NCBI RefSeq assembly: GCF_031456295.1
Contig: NZ_JAVDUJ010000001.1
Coordinates: 1,364,001-1,428,000 of the forward strand
Source of the DNA: Arcanobacterium_A hippocoleae
GTDB lineage: Bacteria; Actinomycetota; Actinomycetes; Actinomycetales; Actinomycetaceae
Reading direction: 5' to 3'
Length of the DNA: 64,000 bases
Below, in pieces: positions 25,397-34,700 of the stretch. The position numbers and the translations under genes were made by a program. Under the pieces are notes generated by a model, which was not told the origin of the DNA, ran no database searches, and was given only the letters and a program-made list of their open reading frames with translations. The first letter of the stretch is position 1. Every line of letters starts with the position of its first letter.

Positions 25397-26146
25397 ATGC
25401 GCACTACGCCTCCGCCGATCGGAACAGGCAGTCTGCTCGCAGCAATGCAGCAACTTTCTCCTGCAAATCATGCAATGCTCAGATATCTTTCAGGTATGGT
25501 CAAACCAATGACGATTGCGCAGATTGCGCAAGATCAAGATCTGCATCAAAACTCCGTGCGGGAAAGTATCGAGGCGTTATACGCGGCCGGTCTGATTGAG
25601 CGCAGCAAAGTTGGATCCGCATCTCGGGGACGGCCAGCCTGGGCATACTATTCAATTGCGCCGAAAACTGATGCGGTCTTTGGTGTGTACGTTTCAAAAT
25701 TTGCATGTGCAATTTCCGAAATGTTCCGGATGAAATCAGATAATCCAAAATCGCTCGCCTATACGTTGGGAGCATATTGGGCTGGAGAGCTTGATGAAAT
25801 TGCTGCCGCAGAAGCCCGGGGGTTGATTCGCAGCGATACCGAATATCAGGATCTGCCAGACCAGGAAAAAGTATTCATTTTACGCAGTTTACTCTCTGCC
25901 GTCGGCCATGCTGCGAAATTAAATAGCGAAAATTGCCGCACGCTGTGCATTGGCACATGCCCATTCCGCGATACGGACGGCAGCATCGATCAAATCGTCT
26001 GCGAAATCCATCGTGGGCAAGTTAGCCAAATCGTGCAATATTTAAGTGATAATTCCGAACGCGCATTTTTGCGTCCACGAGTGCGGCCCGGAGTATGTGA
26101 GTTAACGATCGAAAAGGCGCGGCGAAATGATAAACAGTGTCGATAA
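25397..26146 (+). CDS. Winged-helix regulator with C-terminal cysteine cluster (SufR-like)
   Basis: A 249-residue transcription factor. The N-terminal 90 residues form a MarR/ArsR-type winged helix (MTIAQIAQDQDLHQNSVRESIEALYAAGLIERS). The C-terminal domain carries Cys180, Cys184, Cys188 and Cys202 in CRTLCIGTCPF and IVCEIHRG, like the CPF-type cluster of SufR-like iron-sulphur regulators. A redox or iron-sulphur signal is therefore likely, but the cluster is inferred. No suf genes are near. Its stop overlaps the P-type ATPase start by 20 bases, so the pump is the probable target. AAGGAAG precedes the ATG. Confidence 0.8.
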   Translation: MRTTPPPIGTGSLLAAMQQLSPANHAMLRYLSGMVKPMTIAQIAQDQDLHQNSVRESIEALYAAGLIERSKVGSASRGRPAWAYYSIAPKTDAVFGVYVSKFACAISEMFRMKSDNPKSLAYTLGAYWAGELDEIAAAEARGLIRSDTEYQDLPDQEKVFILRSLLSAVGHAAKLNSENCRTLCIGTCPFRDTDGSIDQIVCEIHRGQVSQIVQYLSDNSERAFLRPRVRPGVCELTIEKARRNDKQCR

Positions 26147-28661
26147 TCCGAAAAATAAGATGCCTTTGTCCGGCTTGACGGAAGGCGAAGTACAAACGCG
26201 AATCGCGCAGGGGAAAATCAATAAACTTCCGCCACGCACGGGAAAAACCGTCGGCGATATTATTCGCGCAAACGTCTTTACCCGGATCAACGCGATCCTC
26301 GGAGTTCTTTTTGTGCTGGTGATTACGACGGGTTCGTGGATTAACAGTGCTTTTGGGCTGCTGATCGTTGTAAATTCGGCAATTGGGATCGTGCAGGAGT
26401 TACGTGCGCGCGCCACGCTCGAATCGCTCACATTGATTGGTGAAGAACATCCAACAGTGATTCGCGATGGGGTACAGCGCGAAATCCCGCAAGCGCAGCT
26501 CGTGCTTGATGATGTGATTTATCTGCAGGCAGGTAAAGAAATCGTGGTAGACGGGAGCGTGCTTGACGCACAATATCTCGCCGTTGATGAATCGATGCTG
26601 ACGGGTGAAGCTGATCCGGTGGTGAAGCAGCCAGGTGATGAGATCCTCTCTGGGAGCTTCGTAGTGGTTGGTACCGGCGCCTATCGTGTAACGCGCGTGG
26701 GGGAGGCATCATATGCGGCGAAGATCGCTGCGCAAGCTGCGAAGTATGAACTCACGAAGTCGAAACTGCAGCAGGGGATCGACACGATTTTGAAATACAT
26801 CGTCTGGATTCTGATTCCGGTTGGGCTGCTCACGATTGTGATGCAATACCGTGGCGGGCATCAGGATTGGAATTCGTTGATTTTGGCAATTACGGGTGCA
26901 CTGGTGCCAATGGTGCCCGAAGGATTGATTTTGATTACCTCGACGGCATTTGCTCTAGGGGTGATCCGGCTTGGAAAACGGAATTGCTTAGTAAACGAAT
27001 TGCCGGCAATTGAGGGATTAGCCCGGGTGAACGTGGTGTGTGCCGATAAAACAGGCACGCTCACAGAGAATAAGCTCGAATTTCGTGATGCGTATGCGCC
27101 GCGTGAAAGTGAAGACGGCACAAAAGTAAGCACTCCTGCTGCGGGTGGAAGTGAAATCTCGGCTTCGGCAGCGGCGCAGTCCATCGCTGTGAGTGAGAGA
27201 TATCGGCAGATTCTGGCACAAATCTCGTGGAGTGATCCAGACCCGAATATGACGATGCTGGCGATACGTAATGAATTTAGCCAACCTGCTGCACGTGATC
27301 AGTGGCATGAGATCGCCCGGCAGCCTTTTAGTTCAGCGAATAAATGGTCGGGTGTGAGTTTTTCGCTCGATACTGATCCGGCAAGAGCTGCTGTGGAAAA
27401 TGCGCCTGCATTAACTGAAACTGGCGTGAAGCACGCGAACTATATTATTGGTGCGCCAGATGTGCTTCTTAAACCGGTCGCGGAGGATCACGCGAATTGG
27501 CTTTCGCTAGTGGCAGCTTATGAAAATGACGGCTTGCGGGTGCTTTTGCTTGGTGAAGTGAATTGTGCAGTGGCGCAATATCGTGCAGAATGCGCTGTTA
27601 GTGCTGGATTTACGCCATTAGCTGTGCTTGTATTCGATCAGACGATCCGTCCGGATGTGGAAGAAACACTCGCGTATTTCAATACCCAAAATGTTGCTTT
27701 GAAGGTAATTTCTGGAGATAATCTCCGCTCTGTGACTGCCGTCGCAAACCGTTTGGGGATTGATACTTCCCACGGTGTGGATGCCCGAGATTTGGATCAT
27801 GAAGGAAATAGTGCAGAATTTGATGCGCAAGTTTTGGCAGGCGGAGTATTTGGCCGTGTCCGGCCTGAGCAGAAACAGGAAATGGTACATGCCCTGCAGC
27901 GCGGCGGAAATACCGTGGCGATGACGGGAGACGGCGTAAACGATGTGCTTGCTTTGAAGGATGCCGATATTGGGGTTGCGATGGGGTCAGGCTCTTCAGC
28001 CTCACGTTCAGTAGCGAAAATTGTGTTACTTGATAATAAATTCGCTACTTTGCCGCATGTGGTGGCAGAAGGGCGGCGAGTGATCGGCAATATCGAGCGC
28101 GTGGCAAATCTTTTCCTGACGAAAACCACGTATTCGGCAATGATGGCGATGCTCGTGATAGTTGCTGCTGTGCCGTTCCCATTCCAGCCGATCCATGTGA
28201 CGATCACGGGTTGGTTTACGATCGGTATTCCAGCTTTTATCCTCGCATTGCCGCCGAATCATCGACGGGCACGGGATGGGTTTGTGCGCCGGGTATTGAG
28301 CTTTGCGATGCCTTCAGGTGTGATCGTGGGTGCAAGTTCATTCGCTACTTATTTGATAGTTTCTGGGGGACGGGTGCCGCAAGTGCATGTGCAGGAATCT
28401 ACTGCGGCGCTTGCAGCGCTGATCATCACTTCTACGTGGGTGCTTGCTTGTGTGGCGCGGCCGTTTAATTGGTGGAAGTGGTTGCTGATTGTTTTACCGC
28501 TTGCAGGTTATGGCATTATTTTCAACTGGAGTTTCACGCAGCAGCTATTTTTGCTTGATTCGAGTAATTCGCAAATGATGTGGACGGCGGTAATGATCGG
28601 TGGGATTGGTGTAGTTTTAATTGAGTTGCTTTGGCGGATTGTGCGTGGCCGTCTGGCATAA
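26127..28661 (+). CDS. P-type cation-transporting ATPase (CtpE-like)
   Basis: An 844-residue HAD-type ATPase in the cytoplasmic membrane. The actuator loop has DESMLTGEADPV; the membrane ion-site helix carries PEGL (VPMVPEGLILITSTAFALG); the phosphorylated aspartate is D307 in DKTGTLT; the hinge is MTGDGVNDVLALKDADIGVAMGSG. There is no N-terminal metal-binding domain and no CPC motif, which argues against a copper or zinc pump. The overall pattern resembles mycobacterial CtpE, a calcium transporter, and the related lactobacterial pumps. The ion is not provable from sequence. It overlaps the upstream regulator, so the two form one operon. Confidence 0.88.
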   Translation: MINSVDNPKNKMPLSGLTEGEVQTRIAQGKINKLPPRTGKTVGDIIRANVFTRINAILGVLFVLVITTGSWINSAFGLLIVVNSAIGIVQELRARATLESLTLIGEEHPTVIRDGVQREIPQAQLVLDDVIYLQAGKEIVVDGSVLDAQYLAVDESMLTGEADPVVKQPGDEILSGSFVVVGTGAYRVTRVGEASYAAKIAAQAAKYELTKSKLQQGIDTILKYIVWILIPVGLLTIVMQYRGGHQDWNSLILAITGALVPMVPEGLILITSTAFALGVIRLGKRNCLVNELPAIEGLARVNVVCADKTGTLTENKLEFRDAYAPRESEDGTKVSTPAAGGSEISASAAAQSIAVSERYRQILAQISWSDPDPNMTMLAIRNEFSQPAARDQWHEIARQPFSSANKWSGVSFSLDTDPARAAVENAPALTETGVKHANYIIGAPDVLLKPVAEDHANWLSLVAAYENDGLRVLLLGEVNCAVAQYRAECAVSAGFTPLAVLVFDQTIRPDVEETLAYFNTQNVALKVISGDNLRSVTAVANRLGIDTSHGVDARDLDHEGNSAEFDAQVLAGGVFGRVRPEQKQEMVHALQRGGNTVAMTGDGVNDVLALKDADIGVAMGSGSSASRSVAKIVLLDNKFATLPHVVAEGRRVIGNIERVANLFLTKTTYSAMMAMLVIVAAVPFPFQPIHVTITGWFTIGIPAFILALPPNHRRARDGFVRRVLSFAMPSGVIVGASSFATYLIVSGGRVPQVHVQESTAALAALIITSTWVLACVARPFNWWKWLLIVLPLAGYGIIFNWSFTQQLFLLDSSNSQMMWTAVMIGGIGVVLIELLWRIVRGRLA

Positions 28662-28904
28662 AACTCGCAAATCTAGAATCTGCTGCGGAAGAAAAGTTGC
28701 TGGCAAAAATCCCAGGAAATTCCCAGCTTTACTTGCGAGCCTTTCAAGGTTTGCCGTGCATACTATTTACATAACGACAGAACTTCAAAATTCTTCTCTA
28801 TGATTGTCATGTTTTCTTTGTCGTTGTGTGTATGAGTGCAAAGTGAATACCGCGGTTTGAGATTTTGGAATTAGTGCCTCCGAGAGTTTCAAATCGCGCC
28901 CCCT

Positions 28905-28950
28905 CGGTGGGCAGCCAAATGCGTGGATGGCTGCCCACCGTTTTAATATT
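28905..28950 (+). terminator. Strong terminator after the P-type ATPase
   Basis: CGGTGGGCAGCC and GGCTGCCCACCG (28905-28916, 28929-28940) form a perfect 12-bp stem, followed by TTTTAATATTTT. It may stop transcription from both sides, as the GlsB/YeaQ gene converges. The rest of 28662-29005 shows no gene. Confidence 0.9.
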
Positions 28951-29005
28951 TTCAGCCCACGCGTTGTGGCGGGAGCCTGAAAATTGCTGCAAGATCAGCA
29001 GATGA

Positions 29006-29266
29006 TTACTTTTTTGCAGCCATTCCGAGATAAATCGAAATTGTGACGCTTGCACAGACGGTGCAGACGACCCAGCGGATCCAGTCGATTCCGCGCGTAT
29101 CCATTGGGTATCCGAATGCGCCGAGAATGAGGTTGCCGATTACTACGCCAACTACGCCCAAGAGCATTGTTGCGATGATGGAAAGGTTTTGATTACCTTT
29201 CATGAACAGGCGGGCAAGCGCGCCAATCACAAGACCAAAAATTAGGGTACCGATAATATTTCCCAT
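29006..29266 (-). CDS. GlsB/YeaQ/YmgE family small membrane protein
   Basis: An 86-residue protein with three membrane segments and glycine-rich helices (IIGTLIFGLVIGALARLFM, LLGVVGVVIGNLILG), the pattern of the transglycosylase-associated family linked with stress in other bacteria. The start has AAAGGAAA upstream. It is a single-gene unit. No enzyme motif is present despite the historical family name. Confidence 0.85.
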   Translation of the reverse strand: MGNIIGTLIFGLVIGALARLFMKGNQNLSIIATMLLGVVGVVIGNLILGAFGYPMDTRGIDWIRWVVCTVCASVTISIYLGMAAKK

Positions 29267-29428
29267 TTGTGTTTCCTTTCTGTGACGTCAGACTGGAATG
29301 TCTTGCTTGATTGAATCTTTGACGTCAAGAAGATTCGCGAAAAAGCCTAGTATGAATCGCGAAAATGGGTTAGTTAGCAACTAATTTTTTTGCTCTTGGT
29401 GGATGTTTTGCGCCTCTCGCAAATTTAT

Positions 29429-30340
29429 TTACTCGGATAAAGCCGTCATTATTTGTGGCACGAGCTCGTATAAATCGCCCACGATGCCATAATCGGCTTC
29501 CTGGAAAATCGGTGCTTGTGGATCGTCGCAAATGGCGGCGATGATATTTGATTCACGCACGCCACCAGCATGATGGATTTGCCCGGAGGTGCCGATTGCG
29601 AGGTAAAGCTCGGCTGCTACTTGTTGCCCGGTGAGGCCGATATAGGAATCAAACCAGCCTGATCCTTCGGCGAGCGGGCGGGTGCCGCCAAGCTGTGCGT
29701 CAATCTTTGTTGCGAGTTCACGAATCATGGCGAGATCTGCAATTTCCGCCACTCCGCGCCCAACGCCAATTACGCGTTCTGCTTTGGAAAGGTCGATATG
29801 ATCAGTGGTGAGTGGTGTTTCATTGGCGATGCTGACGGAATCGGCTGCGGCTATTTCGATCGTGGTGAAAGTGGGGTTTCCAGCTTGTGCTGAACTATCA
29901 GATGCAGGATTGCCTGCGGCAGTACCAGTACCGGCTGGAAGTGTAAGCGCAGCTGCACCGCTGATTTCCACAGTTTCCAAAGCCATTGCAGCTACATTTC
30001 GTACGGCTTTCCGGGTGGTGCGATCCCATGAAATTGCGCCGGAAATCCAGGTGGCGTCAATTTTTGCTGCTGCCGCAGTGGCGAGTGCGCGTTCGGTTGC
30101 AAAATTTGCTGCCAATATTGTAGTTGCACCCTTTTCCTGGAGGAATTTCGCGATCGCGGGCGCGAAAGCCTCTGCTGGCGTATCGTGCGGATCGAGATGG
30201 AATATTTCCGCTACTGGCGCTTGAGTGAAGTTTGCGGCAATTTCAGGAGTGCCGCAGACGAAAAGTTTTGCGTCTGTGCCAGCTGCTTTGAGGATCGCGC
30301 CAATTTCACAGTTGCTTGCGGTAATGATCCAAGTGTTCAT
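29429..30340 (-). CDS. etfA: Electron transfer flavoprotein alpha subunit (FixB/YgcQ-like)
   Basis: A 303-residue subunit that binds FAD and pairs with EtfB to carry electrons between dehydrogenases and a quinone or other acceptor. The C-terminal FAD domain shows SGQIHHAGGVRES and IFQEADYGIVGDLYELVP. A low-complexity A/G/T/S-rich insert (about residues 135-160) breaks the N-terminal domain. The start overlaps the etfB stop by 3 bases, so the subunits are translationally coupled. There is no dehydrogenase, FixC or FixX gene next door, so the electron donor is unknown. Confidence 0.9.
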   Translation of the reverse strand: MNTWIITASNCEIGAILKAAGTDAKLFVCGTPEIAANFTQAPVAEIFHLDPHDTPAEAFAPAIAKFLQEKGATTILAANFATERALATAAAAKIDATWISGAISWDRTTRKAVRNVAAMALETVEISGAAALTLPAGTGTAAGNPASDSSAQAGNPTFTTIEIAAADSVSIANETPLTTDHIDLSKAERVIGVGRGVAEIADLAMIRELATKIDAQLGGTRPLAEGSGWFDSYIGLTGQQVAAELYLAIGTSGQIHHAGGVRESNIIAAICDDPQAPIFQEADYGIVGDLYELVPQIMTALSE

Positions 30341-31128
30341 GAAAGTACCCCTTCCTCACGCAAGGCTGCTACCAGTTCGGCGGCAGCCTGCTCGGAATCA
30401 AAAATAATTTTCTTTCGTGGCTTTACTTCTGGTTTTGCCGTCGCGATCAGAGTTGTTGCGGCTTGTGCTTGTGTCACGTCATGAACGAGATCTAAATCTG
30501 CAAGCGTGAGTTTTTCGACTGGCTTCTTGCGTGCAGCCATCATATCTTTCATTCCGATAAGTGGGATTGAAGCTGCGTCTGTAGTTACTGAAATGACGGC
30601 AGGGTGATGCAGGCGAAGGATCTGCGCGGTGCTTGCGGTGTGGCGATGGATTTGGATTTCGCCCGTATTTGCGCCTGCCACAATCTGATTTACATCTGCG
30701 AATGACGGTATGCCAAGATGCCCTGCAACCAAACCTGGCACGGCTTGGCCGCCTGCATCGGCTGAGGCGTCGCCGGCAATGATGAAATTGGCGCCGCCGA
30801 TTTTTTTGATGGCAGCGGAAAGCACCCGCGCGTACACATCTGCCGTTGCGCCTTTTAATGCGTCGTCAGCAATTACGAGCAGTGAATCAAGACCGCGCGA
30901 AGCAGCTGCTTGTGTTGCTTTTGGAGAAGCTGCGCTTGCCTCCCCGGCGGTGATTCCAATTAGCTCGGTGGATTCTGGGAGTGAATCGGCAAAAATGCGG
31001 GCGGCATGGATCGCTACTGGATCGTATTCAGAGATCGTGCGTTTCGCACCCCAATCAATTACGCCGTCTGCATTAGCGGAAGCATTCTGCGGGTCTGGAG
31101 CCCATTTATAGAGCACTACAATTTTCAT
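30337..31128 (-). CDS. etfB: Electron transfer flavoprotein beta subunit (FixA/YgcR-like)
   Basis: A 263-residue adenine-nucleotide-alpha-hydrolase-like protein. It opens MKIVVLYKWAPDP, then ISEYDPVAIHAAR, and has the nucleotide-binding region around GDASADAGGQAVPGLVAGHLGIP. The recognition-type C-terminal segment is LIGMKDMMAARKKPVEKLTLADLD. It is the first gene of a two-gene unit with etfA. AAGG lies about 7 bases before the ATG. The transcript starts in the long region shared with the divergent pilus locus 2. Confidence 0.9.
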   Translation of the reverse strand: MKIVVLYKWAPDPQNASANADGVIDWGAKRTISEYDPVAIHAARIFADSLPESTELIGITAGEASAASPKATQAAASRGLDSLLVIADDALKGATADVYARVLSAAIKKIGGANFIIAGDASADAGGQAVPGLVAGHLGIPSFADVNQIVAGANTGEIQIHRHTASTAQILRLHHPAVISVTTDAASIPLIGMKDMMAARKKPVEKLTLADLDLVHDVTQAQAATTLIATAKPEVKPRKKIIFDSEQAAAELVAALREEGVLS

Positions 31129-31721
31129 GATTCAACCTTAAATGTGTTTGGACGGGTTGCGGATTTTTAACTCTATTTCGCACTTCTAATATTTCGGAAT
31201 TTACTGTTGGATTTCAATTGTATTGCATGAAGTAACAGTGGGATGTCCCACTTTGGTATCTAAATTTGTCTCACTTTCTTGTGTGGTGTGCCGTGTTTTC
31301 GGTTTTCAAGTCGAGTTATTTTACCGGCTATTTCCGTGATAAATATCAGAAAATAGTTGATTTTTATAGCAAATAAAATGCGAAATATACACATTTTGAA
31401 AAAGTGACTAAGGTCATAAAAATCTGCGGGGGGGGGGGTGATTTTTATTTGATTTGGCGCCAATTTGAGATTTGAAAAATTTGTAAAGCTTAGGACTCAA
31501 TTCCCGGAAACGGAAAGTGGAAATTGACCGAAGTATAAATCGTGAGTAGATTCGCCAATCGCACCAAAACGAATAAGTGCAACGCGACGCGTTTGAAGAC
31601 AATGTTGAAAGTTTTATAAATGCAGGTCAATGCGGTGTTGTAAAAATCTTTGCGGATTTTTGGGTGTCTTTTCGTTTGGCAAAACTGTGTTGCGAAAAAT
31701 TTTTTGAGAAGGATCAAAGTT
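31129..31721. other. 593-bp divergent region between etfBA and pilus locus 2
   Basis: AT-rich, holding promoters for both directions. It contains the G11 tract (31428-31438) and a small palindrome TTGGCGCCAA just after it. The adhesin frame is closed by TAA at 31641. I see no credible gene. Confidence 0.6.
31428..31438 (+). repeat. G11 homopolymer tract upstream of pilus locus 2
   Basis: Eleven guanines between AATCTGC and TGATTTTTATTTG, 283 bases before the adhesin ATG. It lies outside any plus-strand gene. Confidence 0.9.
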
Positions 31722-34700
31722 ATGGGGAGTTTCCGTGATGGTGTCTGGATGAAAGTCCTACACCGCGGATGTGGGCGAAGCGAGCAGGTTCGTAAAGCAG
31801 CTCATCGTTTCGTCATTCTCCGGAGCCTCATGGCGGCAACACTCACTTTTGGAGTGTTATTCACCAGCCCCGCAGAGCGAATATATGCAATATCTCAGCC
31901 AGTAGCGGCTGCAAATTTTCAAAGCAGCTCAGTAAATACTCTCCAGACGTTCAAATCCGAACCGGCAGCAGCAAATCAGAGCCAGCCAGCGGGGCAACCT
32001 GCAGCAGAAGCGGCAGTTGCAGAAGCTGCTGCAGAGGCGCCTGCGGCGCTCCCGCCAGCAACTGAATCTCCGCTTGCAACAGCGAATGTGTTGAAAAACA
32101 ATGCTGCAGAAACAGCATCTGCAAATACTGCTCAGCCAAAAGTGCGCAAGCGCCGTTCGACGGCACTTGCAGAAATAATCTATTTTCCGAACCCTGATGT
32201 GTTGGATTCACTTCCTGGCTATGCGTGCCCGCCAGTAAATCCTGCAACTTCTACGAATATGTCATACAGCAACTGCCGTTGTGAAGTGCCGCAGGTGGAT
32301 TCAGAACGCGAGCAGAGTGGAAATTTTGCTTACGTGCTTACGACACAAGCATTGTATAAAGTCGGGCTGAACTATAACGGGACTGTTAATTCAAAGTATC
32401 ATCTCGTTGGCTACCTGCCATATTCCGAATACGTCAGCCCTGGCGCTACTGGCAAGCATGATGCGCTGGGAATCAACCGGCGGACGAATGAGGTCTTTTT
32501 CGCACACCGTTCTGGTGAAGGAAACAATATTGGTGGTGCAAACCAGGCTGTTGCTTTCTACCACTATGATCTCGATGAATTACCTGCCGATAAAGACAAT
32601 CTGGGCACATACTTCCTGCAGCATCCGCAGCCAAAATTCTTTGTCGAAAATTTGGGTGTTGAAATCGATGCTGCCACGGTTGATCCGTCCGGCAATTACA
32701 TCTTTGGCGGAGTGAATCGTGTAGCTGATGAAGCCAACGCCCGGAGCCGCGGATACTCGGCAGGAAACGAATATAATACATTTAATTTCAAGCTGTTTTC
32801 CTATAATCCGAAAACCAGGCAAGTAAGTTATCTCGGCGATATCGAAGAGCGCGCAGAAGCGGTAGATCCGAACGATTCATATAGTGTGCGAGATAAGCAT
32901 TTTGATTTAACTTTTGACGCGGGTGGAAATCTCTATCTCCTTTCGGGTAGCTCGGCAAAGAAATTCCCTGGCGCGCAATTAGAAGATCAGCGTTTTATGA
33001 GTGAATATGCTGGTGGTTCTGAAAATACGACATATGACAAGCTCTATCACAATACGGTGCGAATGCGGCGAGTAAATGCTGCAGACTATGACACGGCATT
33101 GCGTAATGGCGTGAGTCTTGCACAGTCTGGGTACGTCACTAATTTCAAAAATCAATGGACTATTGCTGCCGGACATGCCAGATATAATGAAAATCCCGAT
33201 ATTGCAAGTGTTTTTGCAAAGCCTTTCGCGAATCTTCCGATCGACCCGGAAACTGGTTTGATTCGGTTCGATTCTTTCCAAAATCCAGGCGATCCAAATG
33301 CTGGAAAAATTGACCGGGATAGCCATCCGAAGTGGACGCTGCGTGGTTCTGCAGCAAATCGGAAAGAAATAGATTCCGTATATGTACGTGGTTTTTTCAT
33401 GGGGAAAATCATTGACGAATCAAAAGCAGCAGGGATGGTGCTTGATTCCAGCGGCAACTTGATTGTTTCGACCCATGACGGGTTAGGTAAATCCGTCTAT
33501 GGTGGTGCGCAAGAAAATTCTAATTCGATTGGTGTGCGCGCATTTTCCGCCCTCACTGGTCAACGGATCAATAACGGTGCCTTATCTTTTAATACTTCAC
33601 GCGGGCCTTCTGGAGTATCTGCAGGAATGTGCGACCCCTTTAACTGGGGAGGGAAGAATGCTCCGGAGCCGAAAAGTAATTATTACCGAGATATCTTCCC
33701 GGTGCTGATTGGCGATTATCACCAAACCGATATGGATTACGGTGGCTCGCTGGCGCCAGTTGCCCGCGTAAAGAAAATAATTGCGGGTGAGCGTGCGCAT
33801 ACTCAAGATCAGTTCACCGTCACAATGAAATTTGCAGGCGTGCATAATTTTGCCCAGTACCACATGGAGTCTACGCACACACAGGGGACTGCCTCTGAAT
33901 CACCTTACTCGCGTGATTTACTGGTAACACCAGGTAATACCTTGATTATTGAAGAAAAAGGTACCCGCAACGGGAAGCAGTTCACTTGGGCAAATTGGAG
34001 CCAGTACACTTCTACGCTCAAATGTACGCACGCAAAAGGAAACGTGAATGTACCTGCCCTTGCGGAAACTGTGGGCGATAAGCGTACGTGGAAATTCCAG
34101 GTGCCAGAGAATATTTCGGGGATTATGGAATGCCAAGTGAAGAATACTACCGAGCCAGAATTACAAGGATCGATCACGCTCATCAAGAAGGGTGAGAATA
34201 ATCAGCCATTGGCAAACGCAGGCTTCACCCTTTACCGTGATGAAGACCAAAATGGAGAATTCTCTGCTGGGGATGTGCGGATCAGTGCTGAACTGCTTAC
34301 AAGCGATGCTGGCATCATTACTTGGAACGATTTGCAATTGGGCGCGTATGTAGCTGTGGAAACAAAAGTGCCTGCGGAATATCGTGTGCCGACGAACAAT
34401 AACTTCCCGGTGATTCTCGCAAAAAGTGGCACTACCGCGCATGCACAGATCGAAGTGCAAAATCAGCGCAAGCCGCCGATTGGGAACACTCCCGGCGATC
34501 CGGCACAAGTCTGCCTCCTGACAGAAAAAACTCCGACATACACACTCACCGTCACGAATAAAGCCAAGGGCACGGACAGCGTGCTGGCAAACTCCGTCTT
34601 TTCGCTTTTCGTTGATAAAAATGCTGACGGGAAAGTAAATTCCGGGGAACGTGCACTGCTTGATGCGCAAGGTGATACACACGTGACTAATACTGCAGGT

